Shown piece after piece: positions 63,698 through 64,000 of a DNA stretch of 64,000 nucleotides (position 1 is its first letter; every line of letters starts with the position of its first letter). Made by a program: the position numbers and the translations under genes. A model generated the notes under the pieces. The model was given only the letters and a program-made list of their open reading frames with translations. It ran no database searches and had not been told where the DNA came from. The stretch comes from Sipunculus nudus (Eukaryota > Annelida > Sipuncula > Golfingiida > Sipunculidae), in the NCBI GenBank assembly GCA_026874595.1, contig CM049314.1:72368300-72432299 (forward strand), given 5' to 3'.

Positions 63698-64000
63698 AAT
63701 GGAATTATGAATGGGTTTGGCTGTACTATAATGAGAAAGAGAACAAAAGTCTCGGGTTTGATTATGTACGGGGGATTCCTTTTGGCGACTATGCACCTAA
63801 AACAATTTCTGTGTATTGACATTGTTAATTTATAATTATTATATAGGCCTACTGGATACGAGAAGAATAAAAATGGTTACCTAAGCTGCCGAATTCATCT
63901 GTTGTGGCTGTGTGCCACATATCGATGTGAGTGCATGCGAGCGTGAGTTGAAGAATACCGGAATGCAGCACTTAAAAAAAAGTCACAGGACTTTATAACA

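Overview
The window is animal nuclear DNA: AT-rich, intron-rich, and packed with DNA-transposon debris, SINEs, a LINE fragment and long (AT)n tracts. The gene content is 4-coumarate-CoA-ligase-like acyl-CoA synthetases with 11 coding exons and a single-coding-exon RING/B-box/NHL (TRIM-type) protein. That points to a lophotrochozoan, most likely a mollusc such as a bivalve; this is inference, since no marker gene is present.

Layout. 1-6708 (minus): the first five coding exons of acyl-CoA synthetase 'gene A', which runs off the left edge. 7223-11385: two internally deleted Tigger/pogo-type transposons. 12044-17129: a 5.1-kb element with inverted arms of about 790 bp and an 8-bp target duplication. 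18363-21468 (minus): a small four-exon gene for a predicted secreted, cysteine-free protein with a TATA box. 21.9-27.1 kb: tandem repeats, dispersed repeats and a cluster of TGACAACC motifs. 27768-45289 (plus): the complete acyl-CoA synthetase 'gene B', from TATA box to poly(A) signal, 11 coding exons, 536 residues. 45.3-50 kb: repeats. 50121-52118 (plus): the TRIM-type gene. 54654-60445 (plus): broken copies of exons 9, 10 and 11 of gene B, a decayed third paralogue whose last intron is split by a 2.2-kb hAT-type element carrying nested insertions. 61.5-62.7 kb (minus): a dead 5'-truncated non-LTR retrotransposon. 63.5 kb: a short element with GGATCC-containing inverted termini.

Genes A and B are divergently transcribed paralogues. 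Their first five coding exons have identical lengths (99, 214, 110, 212 and 166 nt) and identical phases, so the locus is a small family expansion with one partial, one complete and one dead member. The enzymes should activate a carboxylic acid to an acyl-adenylate and then to a CoA thioester; the substrate cannot be told from sequence. Nothing ties the secreted protein or the TRIM protein to them in function. Exon coordinates were read by eye from splice signals, reading frame and A/B comparison; junctions without that support are flagged.
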